Positions 50,743 through 59,574 of a DNA stretch of 64,000 nt are shown piece by piece. The stretch spans positions 372,001 to 436,000 of the forward strand of contig NZ_JAIMCB010000001.1 in the NCBI RefSeq assembly GCF_025499425.1, read 5' to 3'. The position numbers and the translations under genes are program-made. This DNA comes from Acidiferrimicrobium sp. IK. Lineage in GTDB: Bacteria; Actinomycetota; Acidimicrobiia; Acidimicrobiales; Palsa-688. The notes under the pieces are model-generated. The model searched no databases, was not told the origin of the DNA, and saw only the letters and a list, made by a program, of their open reading frames with translations. The first letter of the stretch is position 1. Each line of letters opens with the position of its first letter.

Positions 50743-52566
50743 CTAGCGGCCCGGGGCCGGCGATCCGGGCCCGACGGCCCCGTCCACCAAGCCCACGAAC
50801 TCGTCGATGCGGGCCCGGATCACGTCGAGGCTGGAAGTCCAAAACCCCTCGGAGCGCACATCGATGTCGAAACGGCCGGCCAGCTCCGCGGCGGTGCCGG
50901 TACCGGTCGAGGAAAGCAGGTCGTCGTAACCGGCCCGGAACCGGTCAGGGTCGCTCCGGAAACGGGCGTAGAGGCCGACCCCGAACAGCAGGCCGAAGCA
51001 GTACGGCCAGTTATAGAACGGCTGCCCGACCGAGTAGTAGTGCGGTTTCACCGCCCACATCCACGGGTGCAGCGTCGAGTCGTCGAGCCCGTCACCGTAG
51101 GTGGACCGCTGCGCGTCGGTCATCGCCTCGCACAGTTCTCGCACCGAGAGGGGACCGACCTCGCGCTTTTCGAACACGTGGCGCTCGAACAGGAACCGGG
51201 AGTGAATGTCGACCACCGTCTGCGCTGCGCCCTGCAGGTCCACGTTGAGCAGCGCCAGGCGCGATGCCGGGTCGGCCGCGGCCAGGCCGGCCTCGACCAT
51301 GACCGTCTCGCAGAAAATGCTCGCGGTCTCCGCCAGGGCCATCGGCGTCCGCTGCTGCAGTGGCGGGCGGCCGGCCAGATTGACGTTGTGGTAGGCGTGG
51401 CCCAGCTCGTGGGCCAAGGTCTGGACGCTGTCCCACGAACCGTCGAAGTTCATGAGGATGCGGCTGTCGCCGTCCCCGACGCTCATGCAAAAAGCGCCGC
51501 CCCGCTTCCCGTCTCGAGGCTCGGCGTCGACCCACCGGGCGTCGAAGGCCCGCCGGGCGTGCGCGCCTAGGCCGGGCGAGTAGGTGGCGAAGGCCCGCTC
51601 GACGGCGGCCTCGGCCGCGGACCACTCGATGCTGGACTCTCCCGGGACCGGCGCCATCAGGTCCCACCAGGCCAACCCGCCGTTGGCGGTGGGGGCGGCG
51701 AGCAGCCGGGCCTTGGCCCGCAAGAACCGTCGGAAGTCGGGGAAGGAGGCCGTGGCGGCGGCCTGCATCGCGTCCAAGGTCACCCGCTCGACGCTGTTGG
51801 AAAACAGCGCCGGCCCGAGCGCGTCGGGCCACCCCCGCCGGCGGTTGACCGTCACCCCTTCCCCTTTGACCCCGTTGAGGCACGCAGCCATCGGGACCGC
51901 CACGGTCTCCCACGCCGCCAGCTCCGCGCGAAACGCCCGTTCCCGCAGCGCCCGGTCGGCGTCGGTGGCCTTCCCCCTCAGCACCGTCACCGGCAGACGC
52001 TCGCCGTCGAGGACCCCGGTCAGGGTGGAGGTCAGGTCGCCTGCCAGTCGGGTCCACGCCGACGACCCCGACAGGCGCAGCTCGCTCAGCAGCTCCTCTT
52101 GGCCCTGGGACATCTGGTGGGACGCTGCTACCTCGGCCCGGCGCAGGAGGTGGGCGTACTCCCCGCCGTCCTCGTCGCTGGTCAACCCGTCCGCCCCGAG
52201 CCTGGCGACCCACGCGTCGAGACGGTTGCGGAGCCCGTCGAGGGCCACCAGGTCAGCGTCGAGGGCGGCCTGCGCCGCTGCCGCCTCGTCGTCGCGAGCG
52301 TCGGTGGCGACCAGGGCGTGGAGGTAAGCGCCGAGAGGCTCCAGCCGCCCGAGGAGGTCGTTCATCGCGTCGAAGATCTCCGACAGGACGCCGCGGTCCT
52401 CGCCGGTAGCGGCGCGAGCCGGGCCGGGGCCGACGTCGTTGCGGTCGAAGAGGACCCGCATCCGCTCCATGTCGGCCACCAGGCCTTCCCTCGCCGCGGT
52501 CATCTGACGCGACCGGAGACTCGGGAACAGGCTGTCGATCTCCCAACGGGGCAGCACGCCGGACAT
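50743..52566 (-). CDS. M3-family oligoendopeptidase (PepF-like)
   Basis: A 607-aa cytosolic metallopeptidase. The zinc motif LAHELGHAYHN lies near residue 383, with the third ligand in LAETASIFCE. SVERVTLDAM and the C-terminal FYNWPYCFGLLFGVGLY are typical of the PepF clade. ATG 52566 starts MSGVLPRWEIDSLFPSL, the family opening; the longer frame upstream is not plausible. It cleaves oligopeptides. It follows the tRNA-Lys upstream region on the same strand. Confidence 0.87.
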   Translation of the reverse strand: MSGVLPRWEIDSLFPSLRSRQMTAAREGLVADMERMRVLFDRNDVGPGPARAATGEDRGVLSEIFDAMNDLLGRLEPLGAYLHALVATDARDDEAAAAQAALDADLVALDGLRNRLDAWVARLGADGLTSDEDGGEYAHLLRRAEVAASHQMSQGQEELLSELRLSGSSAWTRLAGDLTSTLTGVLDGERLPVTVLRGKATDADRALRERAFRAELAAWETVAVPMAACLNGVKGEGVTVNRRRGWPDALGPALFSNSVERVTLDAMQAAATASFPDFRRFLRAKARLLAAPTANGGLAWWDLMAPVPGESSIEWSAAEAAVERAFATYSPGLGAHARRAFDARWVDAEPRDGKRGGAFCMSVGDGDSRILMNFDGSWDSVQTLAHELGHAYHNVNLAGRPPLQQRTPMALAETASIFCETVMVEAGLAAADPASRLALLNVDLQGAAQTVVDIHSRFLFERHVFEKREVGPLSVRELCEAMTDAQRSTYGDGLDDSTLHPWMWAVKPHYYSVGQPFYNWPYCFGLLFGVGLYARFRSDPDRFRAGYDDLLSSTGTGTAAELAGRFDIDVRSEGFWTSSLDVIRARIDEFVGLVDGAVGPGSPAPGR

Positions 52567-52613
52567 GGGCTCACGATAGGGCCGGCGCCTCCCGATGCCG
52601 GCGGCGGGCTCGG

Positions 52614-55600
52614 TCAGCGGAGCGCGACCGGCGGCGCGTGGAGCGCGCCGTTGCGGGAGCGCCCGACCGCGTCCCCGAGCTTGCTGGCCGGCACCGGCCG
52701 GCCGTAGAAGTACCCCTGCGCGTAGTGGCAGCCGAGCTGGATGAGATGCTGCGCCTGCGCGGGGGTCTCCACGCCCTCGGCCACCGTGGTGAGCCCGAGG
52801 GCCCGGCCGAGACCGATCACCGCCCGGACCACTTCCGTGTCGCTGTTGTCGACGCCGAGACCGCTCACGAAGCTGCGATCGATCTTGATGATGTCGATCG
52901 GGAAGCGCCGGAGGTAGGCCAGCGACGACCACCCGGTCCCGAAGTCGTCGAGGGCGAGGGTGATCCCCATCGCCTTCAGGTCGCTGATCGCGCGGCGGCT
53001 GGTCTCACCGGCATCGATCAGGGAAGACTCGGTGAGCTCCAGGCACAGGTGGGCGGCGGTCAGCCCGTGACGGTCCAGGACCTCCGCTACGCCGGAGATC
53101 AAGCCGGGCTCGCCGAGCTGGCGGGCGGAGAGATTGACTGACACCTGGGTGAGCGCCGCGCCGGACGCGTTCCACTCGGCTTGCTGCGCGCAGGCCATGT
53201 CGAGGATCGCGGCGCCGAGCGGCACGATCAGCCCGGAGTCCTCGGCGGCGTCGATGAACTTCTCCGGGCCGATCAGGCCGCCGTCGGAGGCGTTGAGCCG
53301 GGCCAGGGCCTCGGTGCCCACCGCCATCCCGGTGCTCAGATCGATCACGGGCTGGAACACCACGGCCAGCTTGTCGTCGTCGATGGCGGACCGGACCAGC
53401 GCCTCGGCGTCGAGGCGCTGCTGGGTCCGGACCCGCACCGCGGTGTCGTACACCTCGGCCCGGTTACGTCCCCGCTCTTTGGCCTGGTAGAGGGCGGTGT
53501 CGGCGTCTTGGAGTACCAGCTCCGGTTCCCTGACCACGCTCGGGTGGGCCAGAGCGATGCCGACCGAGCATCCGACGGTCATCGTCCGGGCGCTCAGGCG
53601 CACCGGTCGGGTGATCGCGTCGGTTATCCGGGCCGCGATGGCGGCGGCCGCCTCGCTTGTGTGCACCCCGTCCGCGAGCACCACGAACTCGTCGCCGCCG
53701 ACCCGAGCGACGCTGTCGCCTGGGCGCAGCGTGGCTTGCAGGCGCCGGGCGATCACCTCCAGCAGCTCGTCGCCGGCGGCGTGACCGAGGGTGTCGTTGA
53801 CCCGCTTGAAGTGGTCCAAGTCGATGAACAACACCGCGCAGGGTCCGCTCACCAGCGCCCTCTCCATGCGGTCCAGCAGCAGGGTGCGGTTGGCCAGGCC
53901 GGTGAGGGGGTCGTGGGTGGCCTGATGGCGCAGCAGCTCGGACGCCTCGACCTCGTCGGTCACGTCCCGGCTGTTGGTGACCACACCATTGACCCAAGGA
54001 TCGGCCAGGCGGTTGGTGCAGGTGACGTCGAGATGACGGTACTCGCCGGTCACCGTCCGGATCCGGCAGCTCAGCCGCTCGACCGCGTCGGGTTCGCTCA
54101 GCAAGCGGCTGAGAGCGGCCCGGGCGGCCCGGCGGTCATCGGGGTGCATCGCCTCGTCCACCCGCCGGCCGAGCCACCCGTCGTCCCAGCCGAAGAGCCG
54201 TCCGTGGGCCGGGCTCAGGTAGCGGAGCCGGCCCCTGACGTCGAGGACGCTGATCAAGTCGCTGCCGTGCTCGATCAGCGCGGCGTAGCGGGCGTGAGCA
54301 GCGGCCACCTCGGCGTGGACGGCCCGCTCGCCGGTGATGTCGACGAGGGAGGTGACCACCCCCGTCAGCGTCCCGCCGGCGTCGAGGATCGGCCGGGTGC
54401 TGCTGCGCAACCACCGGACCCGGCCGTCCCGCCGGATGCCCCAGACCAGCCCGTCGAGCGGCTGCCCGGTGCGGGCCACGCACCGCACCGGCATCTCGTC
54501 GCGGGTGAGCGCGTCGCCGTGCTCGTCGAGGATCTCCAGACCGAACTCGAATCCCCAGTCCTTGAGCCGGTCCAGGCCCAGGCCGAGCATCTCCGTCGCG
54601 GCCGGGTTGACCATCACCGGGACCGGGAGCCCGTCGTCGTCGAGGTCGTAGAGCACCACCCCGTCGGGGATCGTGTCCAAGATGGCCCGCTGGCGGCCCT
54701 CCGCCGCGGCCATGGCCAGCTCGACGCGCCGGCGCTCGGTCATGTCGCGGATGACGACCAGGCGGCCGGTCTTGCCGTCGAGGTCCAGCGGAGCGGCGTT
54801 GGTCTCCACCGGTACCGGGGTCCCGTCCAGGCGGTGGAGGGTGACCGCCTGCCCGACGGCCACCGCGGAGTCGGCCTCCGGGGGCCGGTTGTCCGGCCCG
54901 GCCCAGGTCGTGCCGGGCAGGCCGATCATGTCGGCGGGAGCGTCGTGGTGGAGCAACGTCGCGAGCGACTGGTTGGCGTAGACGACCCGCCGGTCGGGGT
55001 CGAGTACCGCGATCCCGTCGGGTGACAGCTCCGCCAGCGCGGACGCCCGCCGGGCCGCGACCGCCCGAGCCAGGTCCCGGCGCCGGACGAGGAGCGTCAT
55101 GCCGGCGGCGACCGCGCCGGCCAGCCCCACGAACCCGCCGTAGCCGAGCCACAGCTCCCGCTGCAGGGTGTCGGCTCCCCGGTAGGCGATGTCGACGGGC
55201 ACGGTGGTCGCCGCGCCGTAGGGGGTCCCGGGGACCGGCGCGTAGGAGAACAGGATCGTCCGCCCGACGGTCGGGGCGTAGAGCCGCGCCGAGCCGGCCC
55301 GGTGGGCGCGGGCCATGGCGACGAACCCGGCAGCTTGCGGCTGGAGGCCGTCTTGGGTCGGCGTGCTCGACTGCACGACCCGGCCGCTGCCGGCGACGAT
55401 CATGGATGTCCCGCCGAGGGGGGCTCGGAGAGGCCCGGCCACGCCGGTGAGGGCGTAGGTGACCCGCAGCACGGGATGCTGGCCCGGCGCGGCGGGGACC
55501 GCGACTTGGTACCCGGCGAAGGCCGTCGCGCCGGCGAAGCGCGCCGCCAGCACCCCCACACCGTCGGGTCCGGGGACCGGGTCGCCGGGGGCTGGGGCGC

Positions 55601-56021
55601 AGGGCGTGGCGGTGCTGGCGCTCACCGTCTGGGTGGGGGACACGATCAGCTCCGCGTTGCAAAAGCCGCCGTCGGCGGCGAGCACGGCCAGGCTCGCGCT
55701 CAGATCGGCGCCGGAGCCCGCGGCGGGGAGGCCGGTACCGAGCAACCCCGGGCCGCGGCTGGCGCCGACGACGAGGCGGGCCCGCTGGTCGATGGCCTGG
55801 CCCAGGGTGACCGCCAGCTGGTCGGCGACCTCCGAGTTGGCGGCGGTGGCCCGCTGCTCGAGGTCGCGGTGCACGATGTGGTCAACGCCTAGCAGCCCGA
55901 TCGTCGGCACCGCGATGATGGTGGCGAACAGCGCCAGGCCGCTGCGCCACGGCTGCCACTTCGCGACGGCGGGCTGATCGAGCAGCCCAGGAGGCGCAGT
56001 GCGACGTCGCCTCCGGCCCAC
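52614..56021 (-). CDS. membrane PAS-GGDEF-EAL cyclic-di-GMP protein
   Basis: An 1135-aa protein. TM1 is about residues 27-47, an extracytoplasmic sensor about 48-285, TM2 about 290-310, then three PAS domains (about 320-440, 445-575, 580-700). GGDEF is near 777 (RVGGDEFVVLAD, a canonical active site). EAL is near 903 (GTEALARLNASDGG) with SVNLSARQL, LELTESSLID, DDFGTGWSSL and IIKIDRSFV, so the phosphodiesterase residues also look intact. It could make or degrade c-di-GMP depending on signal. GTG start. An RsiG-type c-di-GMP effector is encoded at 60660. Confidence 0.9.
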   Translation of the reverse strand: MGRRRRRTAPPGLLDQPAVAKWQPWRSGLALFATIIAVPTIGLLGVDHIVHRDLEQRATAANSEVADQLAVTLGQAIDQRARLVVGASRGPGLLGTGLPAAGSGADLSASLAVLAADGGFCNAELIVSPTQTVSASTATPCAPAPGDPVPGPDGVGVLAARFAGATAFAGYQVAVPAAPGQHPVLRVTYALTGVAGPLRAPLGGTSMIVAGSGRVVQSSTPTQDGLQPQAAGFVAMARAHRAGSARLYAPTVGRTILFSYAPVPGTPYGAATTVPVDIAYRGADTLQRELWLGYGGFVGLAGAVAAGMTLLVRRRDLARAVAARRASALAELSPDGIAVLDPDRRVVYANQSLATLLHHDAPADMIGLPGTTWAGPDNRPPEADSAVAVGQAVTLHRLDGTPVPVETNAAPLDLDGKTGRLVVIRDMTERRRVELAMAAAEGRQRAILDTIPDGVVLYDLDDDGLPVPVMVNPAATEMLGLGLDRLKDWGFEFGLEILDEHGDALTRDEMPVRCVARTGQPLDGLVWGIRRDGRVRWLRSSTRPILDAGGTLTGVVTSLVDITGERAVHAEVAAAHARYAALIEHGSDLISVLDVRGRLRYLSPAHGRLFGWDDGWLGRRVDEAMHPDDRRAARAALSRLLSEPDAVERLSCRIRTVTGEYRHLDVTCTNRLADPWVNGVVTNSRDVTDEVEASELLRHQATHDPLTGLANRTLLLDRMERALVSGPCAVLFIDLDHFKRVNDTLGHAAGDELLEVIARRLQATLRPGDSVARVGGDEFVVLADGVHTSEAAAAIAARITDAITRPVRLSARTMTVGCSVGIALAHPSVVREPELVLQDADTALYQAKERGRNRAEVYDTAVRVRTQQRLDAEALVRSAIDDDKLAVVFQPVIDLSTGMAVGTEALARLNASDGGLIGPEKFIDAAEDSGLIVPLGAAILDMACAQQAEWNASGAALTQVSVNLSARQLGEPGLISGVAEVLDRHGLTAAHLCLELTESSLIDAGETSRRAISDLKAMGITLALDDFGTGWSSLAYLRRFPIDIIKIDRSFVSGLGVDNSDTEVVRAVIGLGRALGLTTVAEGVETPAQAQHLIQLGCHYAQGYFYGRPVPASKLGDAVGRSRNGALHAPPVALR

Positions 56022-56073
56022 GCCGGCTACTTCGGCACGCCGGGCCCGTCACTTGAGGGAAACGGTGCGCCAC

Positions 56074-56079
56074 TAGCCT
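56074..56079 (+). promoter_or_regulatory. -10 box TAGCCT of leaderless DksA-like gene
   Basis: TAGCCT ends 6 nt before the GTG at 56086, so transcription probably starts on the start codon. TTGAGG (56053-56058) is a possible -35 at 15 bp. Confidence 0.5.
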
Positions 56080-56085
56080 GAATTC

Positions 56086-56421
56086 GTGGACGAGATCGGG
56101 CACAACGGGACACCAGCACCGCAACCGCCCCTCCAGCCGCCGGCCGGGGAAGGGACCGGTCCGGGAGGCCCCGACCCCGATGACGCCGAGGCGGAGGGCG
56201 TCTCGGACGGGACCGGGCCGGCGGTGGCCGCCCGGCGCCCCGACATCGAAGCGGACCTGGCCGTGCTCGGCACCATCGCCGGGGAGCTCGACGGGATCGA
56301 GGCCGCGCTGGGCCGGATCGACAAGGGCGCTTACGGCAGATGCGTGACCTGCGGGGCGCCGATCGACCCGGCTGCGCTCGAAGCGGACCCGCTGCTCATG
56401 GTCTGCGCCGCCCACCGTTGA
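56086..56421 (+). CDS. DksA/TraR-type zinc-finger protein
   Basis: A 111-aa protein. An acidic Pro/Gly-rich N-terminal stretch (about 50 residues) precedes a helical segment (DLAVLGTIAGELDGIEAALGRIDKGAYG) and a finger CVTCGAPI ... MVCAAH, where the last ligand is His rather than Cys. DksA/TraR proteins bind the RNA polymerase secondary channel; in actinobacteria small members are often uncharacterised. GTG start appears leaderless. Confidence 0.8.
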   Translation: MDEIGHNGTPAPQPPLQPPAGEGTGPGGPDPDDAEAEGVSDGTGPAVAARRPDIEADLAVLGTIAGELDGIEAALGRIDKGAYGRCVTCGAPIDPAALEADPLLMVCAAHR

Positions 56422-56440
56422 GCCGCCCGGCGCGCCTCGC

Positions 56441-57877
56441 TCAAAGCGGGCCGTTGCCGTGCTTGCGGTGGGGGATCCGCTCCCGCTTCGAGTCGAGCAT
56501 CCGCAGCGCGCGCACCACTTCGAAGCGGGTGTCGATCGGGTCGATGACCCGATCGACGAAACCCCGCTCGGCGGCCACGTACGGGTTCAGGTAGGTCTCC
56601 TCGTAGTCCTCGACCAACCGGCGCTGGACCTCGGGCGGCTCGCGCCGGTGGAGGATCTGCACCGCGCCCTGGGCTCCCATCACCGCGATCTGCGCCGAGG
56701 GCCACGCCAAGCACAGGTCGTTCCCCATCAGCTTCGAGTCCATGACGATGTACGCCCCCCCGAACGCCTTTCGCAGCACCAGGCAGACCCGCGGCACGGT
56801 CGCCTCGGCGTACGAGTGCACCAGCTGCGCGCCGTGGCGGATCATGCCCCGCCACTCGAGGTCCTTGCCGGGCATGAAACCCGGGGTGTCGACGAGAGTG
56901 AGCAGCGCGACGTTGAACGCATCGCAAAACGCCACGAACCGGGCGCCTTTCTGCGACGCGGCGATGTCCAGGGTCCCGGCCATGGACTGGGGCTGGTTGG
57001 CCACCACCCCGACCGGCCGGCCGTCGATGCGGGTCAGCGCGGTGACCAGCTGCGGGGCCCACTGCGCCCGCAGCTCGAGCAGGTCGCCGTCGTCGGACAG
57101 CTCGGCGATGACTCTGCGCACGTCGTAGGAGCCGGTGCTCGCCGGCGGGATCAGGTCCCGCAGCTCAGGTGCGGGGCGGTCGGCGGGCTCGTCGGTCGGC
57201 CACCGCTCCGCCATCTCGTCGCTGTGGTCGGGCAGGTAGTCGAGGACCTCGGCGACGCGGTCGAGGGCAGCATCGAGGCTGGCCGCGCTGAGCGCCGCGA
57301 CCCCCGTCGAACGCCCGTGGACGCTGGCGCCGCCCAGCGCGTCGGCCCCGAGGCGCAGGCCGGTCAGCTCCGCCACCGCGGCCGGCCCCGACACGTACGC
57401 CACCGCGCTGGCGGTCATCACCGTGACGTCGGCCATGCCTAGGAGCAGCGCCGGTCCCGACACGGCCAGCCCGTCGACCACCGCCATCACCGGGACCATG
57501 CCCGAGCAGCGGGAGACGGCCAGGGCGGCGGTGCCCCACCCGTGCAGCGCGGCGACGCCCTCGTGGATGTCGGCCCCCGACGACGAAAGGATCATGACGA
57601 GCGGCAGGCGCTGATCGAGCGCGACGCGGGCGCCGGCCGCCAGGGTGGCGCTGTCCTCCGGGCTCAGCGCGCCGAGATGGTGGGCCGGGTCGGTACGCAC
57701 CAGCACCACCCGCCGGCCGGTGAGGGCCAGCCGCTCGATCCCGGCGGTCGTCGAGCCGGGCACCCCGCCGCGAAGCGGCAGCCACCGCTGCCGGGACACT
57801 TCTGCGGGGTGCGGGCTGGGATCGAACGAACCGGTACCCACCCAGGAGGCGGCGGCGCTGCGGCGGGAGAGGGCCAT
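56441..57877 (-). CDS. acyl-CoA carboxylase carboxyltransferase subunit
   Basis: A 478-aa protein of the crotonase-fold carboxyltransferase family (AccD/PccB). The N-terminal half has a reduced acyl-CoA domain (GMADVTVMTASAVAYVSGPAAV); the C-terminal half has GTLDIAASQKGARFVAFCDAF, LVDTPGFMPG, LRKAFGGAYIVM and WPSAQIAVMGAQGAVQIL. It transfers carboxyl from biotin to acetyl- or propionyl-CoA. The biotin carboxylase is not in the window. ATG 57877 is 6 nt after the metallopeptidase stop. Confidence 0.87.
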   Translation of the reverse strand: MALSRRSAAASWVGTGSFDPSPHPAEVSRQRWLPLRGGVPGSTTAGIERLALTGRRVVLVRTDPAHHLGALSPEDSATLAAGARVALDQRLPLVMILSSSGADIHEGVAALHGWGTAALAVSRCSGMVPVMAVVDGLAVSGPALLLGMADVTVMTASAVAYVSGPAAVAELTGLRLGADALGGASVHGRSTGVAALSAASLDAALDRVAEVLDYLPDHSDEMAERWPTDEPADRPAPELRDLIPPASTGSYDVRRVIAELSDDGDLLELRAQWAPQLVTALTRIDGRPVGVVANQPQSMAGTLDIAASQKGARFVAFCDAFNVALLTLVDTPGFMPGKDLEWRGMIRHGAQLVHSYAEATVPRVCLVLRKAFGGAYIVMDSKLMGNDLCLAWPSAQIAVMGAQGAVQILHRREPPEVQRRLVEDYEETYLNPYVAAERGFVDRVIDPIDTRFEVVRALRMLDSKRERIPHRKHGNGPL

Positions 57878-57883
57878 CTCGGT

Positions 57884-58519
57884 TCAGACGCCGTCAGGGC
57901 CGCGGCGGTTACGTCGCGGCGGGACCGGACCGTCCTCGTCGCACCCGTCGGCGTCGGCGTCGGGTCCGACTGCGCCGGGCGGGGTCGCTCCCGGTTCGGG
58001 CGCCAGCGCCCTGGCGATGAGGTAGCCGCGGGCTCGCTCGGTCAGGGGGTAACGGCCGACCAGCGCCCAGAAGTCAGGCCCGTGCCGGGGGACGTCGAGG
58101 TGGGCCAGTTCGTGGACGATCACGTAGTCGAGGACCCAGCCCGGCTCCTGGGCCAACCGGGACGAGATCCGCACCGCCCGGTCGGCGGGGGTGCAGCTTC
58201 CCCACCGCCACCGCTGGTTGTCGACCCAGCGGATCGTCGCCGGTCGCCGGAGGTGGTAGCGGCCGGCCAGCTCGGCGGCCCGCTCCTCCAGGTCGACGGT
58301 GGAGGCCGCGGAGCGGCGCTCCACCCGCCGGAGCATCTCCGCGACCCAGCGCTCCTCGTCGGCCCTGGTCATCGTGGCGGGGATCGACACTTGGAGCACG
58401 TCGCCGACCTCGCGGGCCTGCACCGTCTTGCGTCTACGGGGGCTGCGGACCACCACGACCCTCACGGTGGGCACCGTACCGTACGGTCGCGGGCCCGAAG
58501 CGGCGCTCGGCGCGCTCAT
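57884..58519 (-). CDS. YgjP/DUF45-type metallopeptidase
   Basis: A 211-aa protein. The zinc motif is VIVHELAHLDVPRHGPDFWALVGRY (HExxH, then the third His), preceded by NQRWRWGSCTPADRAVRIS, the family WGSC signature. A basic N-terminal RSPRRRKTVQAREVGDVLQVSIP strand precedes it. It has an acidic C-terminal tail. ATG 58519 overlaps the phosphatase stop by 4 nt. Substrate unknown. Confidence 0.85.
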   Translation of the reverse strand: MSAPSAASGPRPYGTVPTVRVVVVRSPRRRKTVQAREVGDVLQVSIPATMTRADEERWVAEMLRRVERRSAASTVDLEERAAELAGRYHLRRPATIRWVDNQRWRWGSCTPADRAVRISSRLAQEPGWVLDYVIVHELAHLDVPRHGPDFWALVGRYPLTERARGYLIARALAPEPGATPPGAVGPDADADGCDEDGPVPPRRNRRGPDGV

Positions 58520-59178
58520 CGCGGGGGCCGCGGCGCGGGTTCGCCCCACCCTTGAAGCAAGGCGACCGGTCCCTCGAGGAGGGGCTCGGAGGACGGCGCC
58601 GCAGCGCAGAGCAGGAATCCTTCCAGCTGCGACAGGGCCCGCTCGGGGTGACCGAGCCAGCGAGCCACGGCCCGCAGCACCCCGCCGTGGGTGACCACCA
58701 CGTGGAGGCCGGGGCCCGGGTCGCCGGTATGGGCCGCGGCGACGACTGTGAGCAGACCCTGGCGCACCCGCCGGTCGAACGCGGTTCGGGGCTCGCCGCC
58801 GGGCGTGGCCGCCAGGCGGCCGGCGCCCCACTCCTCGATCAGCCCCGGCCAGCGCTGTTCGATCTCGCCGTGGGTGAGGCCGCTCCACTCGCCGACGTCG
58901 TGCTCGCGCAGGTCGCGGACCTCTCGGAGCGGGCCGCGCCAGCCGGCGGCGGACCCGAGGAGGGCCGCGGTGTCCCGGGCCCGGCGCAGGTCCGACGACC
59001 ACACCGCGGTGATCGGGCCGGGGGCGTCCCCGGCGGCGATGGCGTCGGCCAGAGCGGCGCCGGCGAGGCGGGCCTGCTCTTCCCCGGCCGGTGACAGCGG
59101 AGGGTCGGCCCGGCCCTGCCAGCGGCCTTCGGCGTTCCACTCCGACTGGGCGTGGCGGACGACGACGAGCCGGGGCAC
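58516..59178 (-). CDS. histidine phosphatase superfamily protein
   Basis: A 220-aa phosphoglycerate-mutase-like phosphatase: LVVVRHAQSEWNAEGRWQG (catalytic RH), SDLRRARDTA (second Arg), LREHDVGEWSGLTHGEI (Glu) and VVVTHGGVLRAV (second His). Cofactor-independent phosphatases of this type act on diverse phosphoesters. It is first of a three-gene unit with the metallopeptidase and carboxyltransferase and is divergent from the MoaD-like gene. Confidence 0.85.
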   Translation of the reverse strand: MPRLVVVRHAQSEWNAEGRWQGRADPPLSPAGEEQARLAGAALADAIAAGDAPGPITAVWSSDLRRARDTAALLGSAAGWRGPLREVRDLREHDVGEWSGLTHGEIEQRWPGLIEEWGAGRLAATPGGEPRTAFDRRVRQGLLTVVAAAHTGDPGPGLHVVVTHGGVLRAVARWLGHPERALSQLEGFLLCAAAPSSEPLLEGPVALLQGWGEPAPRPPR

Positions 59179-59256
59179 CCCGCCACGGTAGGCCGGGGAA
59201 GCGCCTGGATCGGCCCGGTGGTCCCCCTCGGCGGAGTCGTGATCGGTACCGGCGGG

Positions 59257-59262
59257 TAGCGT
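59257..59262 (+). promoter_or_regulatory. -10 box TAGCGT of leaderless MoaD-like gene
   Basis: TAGCGT ends 6 nt before the ATG at 59269; transcription probably starts on the start codon. Confidence 0.5.
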
Positions 59263-59268
59263 GAGGGC

Positions 59269-59574
59269 ATGGGATCGGGCGCGAACAACCAGGTCGGCGC
59301 GGGTGCGCAGCCGTCTTCGGCGGTTCCGACGGTCGTGCTTCGGATGTTCGCGTCCGCCCGCCAGGCGGCTGGGACCGGCCGCACCGAGTGCAGCGCCGCC
59401 ACGGTGGGTGAGGTCCTGGCGACCGCCGAGGCCCGCTACGGCGAGGACTTCGGGCGGGTGCTGGCCATCAGCCGGGTGTGGGTCAACGGGTCCGAAGCCG
59501 GGCCTGCGACGGCCCTCGCGGAAGGCGACGAAGTCGCGGTCCTGCCGCCGGTGTCGGGCGGTTTCGACCGGTGA
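59269..59574 (+). CDS. MoaD/ThiS-like ubiquitin-fold protein with extended C-terminus
   Basis: A 101-aa protein with a beta-grasp sulfur-carrier fold: VVLRMFASARQAAG, VGEVLATAEARYG, VWVNGSEAG and EGDEVAVLPPVSGG. In MoaD the diglycine is the C-terminal end used for thiocarboxylation; here GG is followed by Phe-Asp-Arg, so it would need trimming or does not function in that way. It has a 20-residue N-terminal extension. Its stop overlaps the membrane-protein start. Confidence 0.8.
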   Translation: MGSGANNQVGAGAQPSSAVPTVVLRMFASARQAAGTGRTECSAATVGEVLATAEARYGEDFGRVLAISRVWVNGSEAGPATALAEGDEVAVLPPVSGGFDR

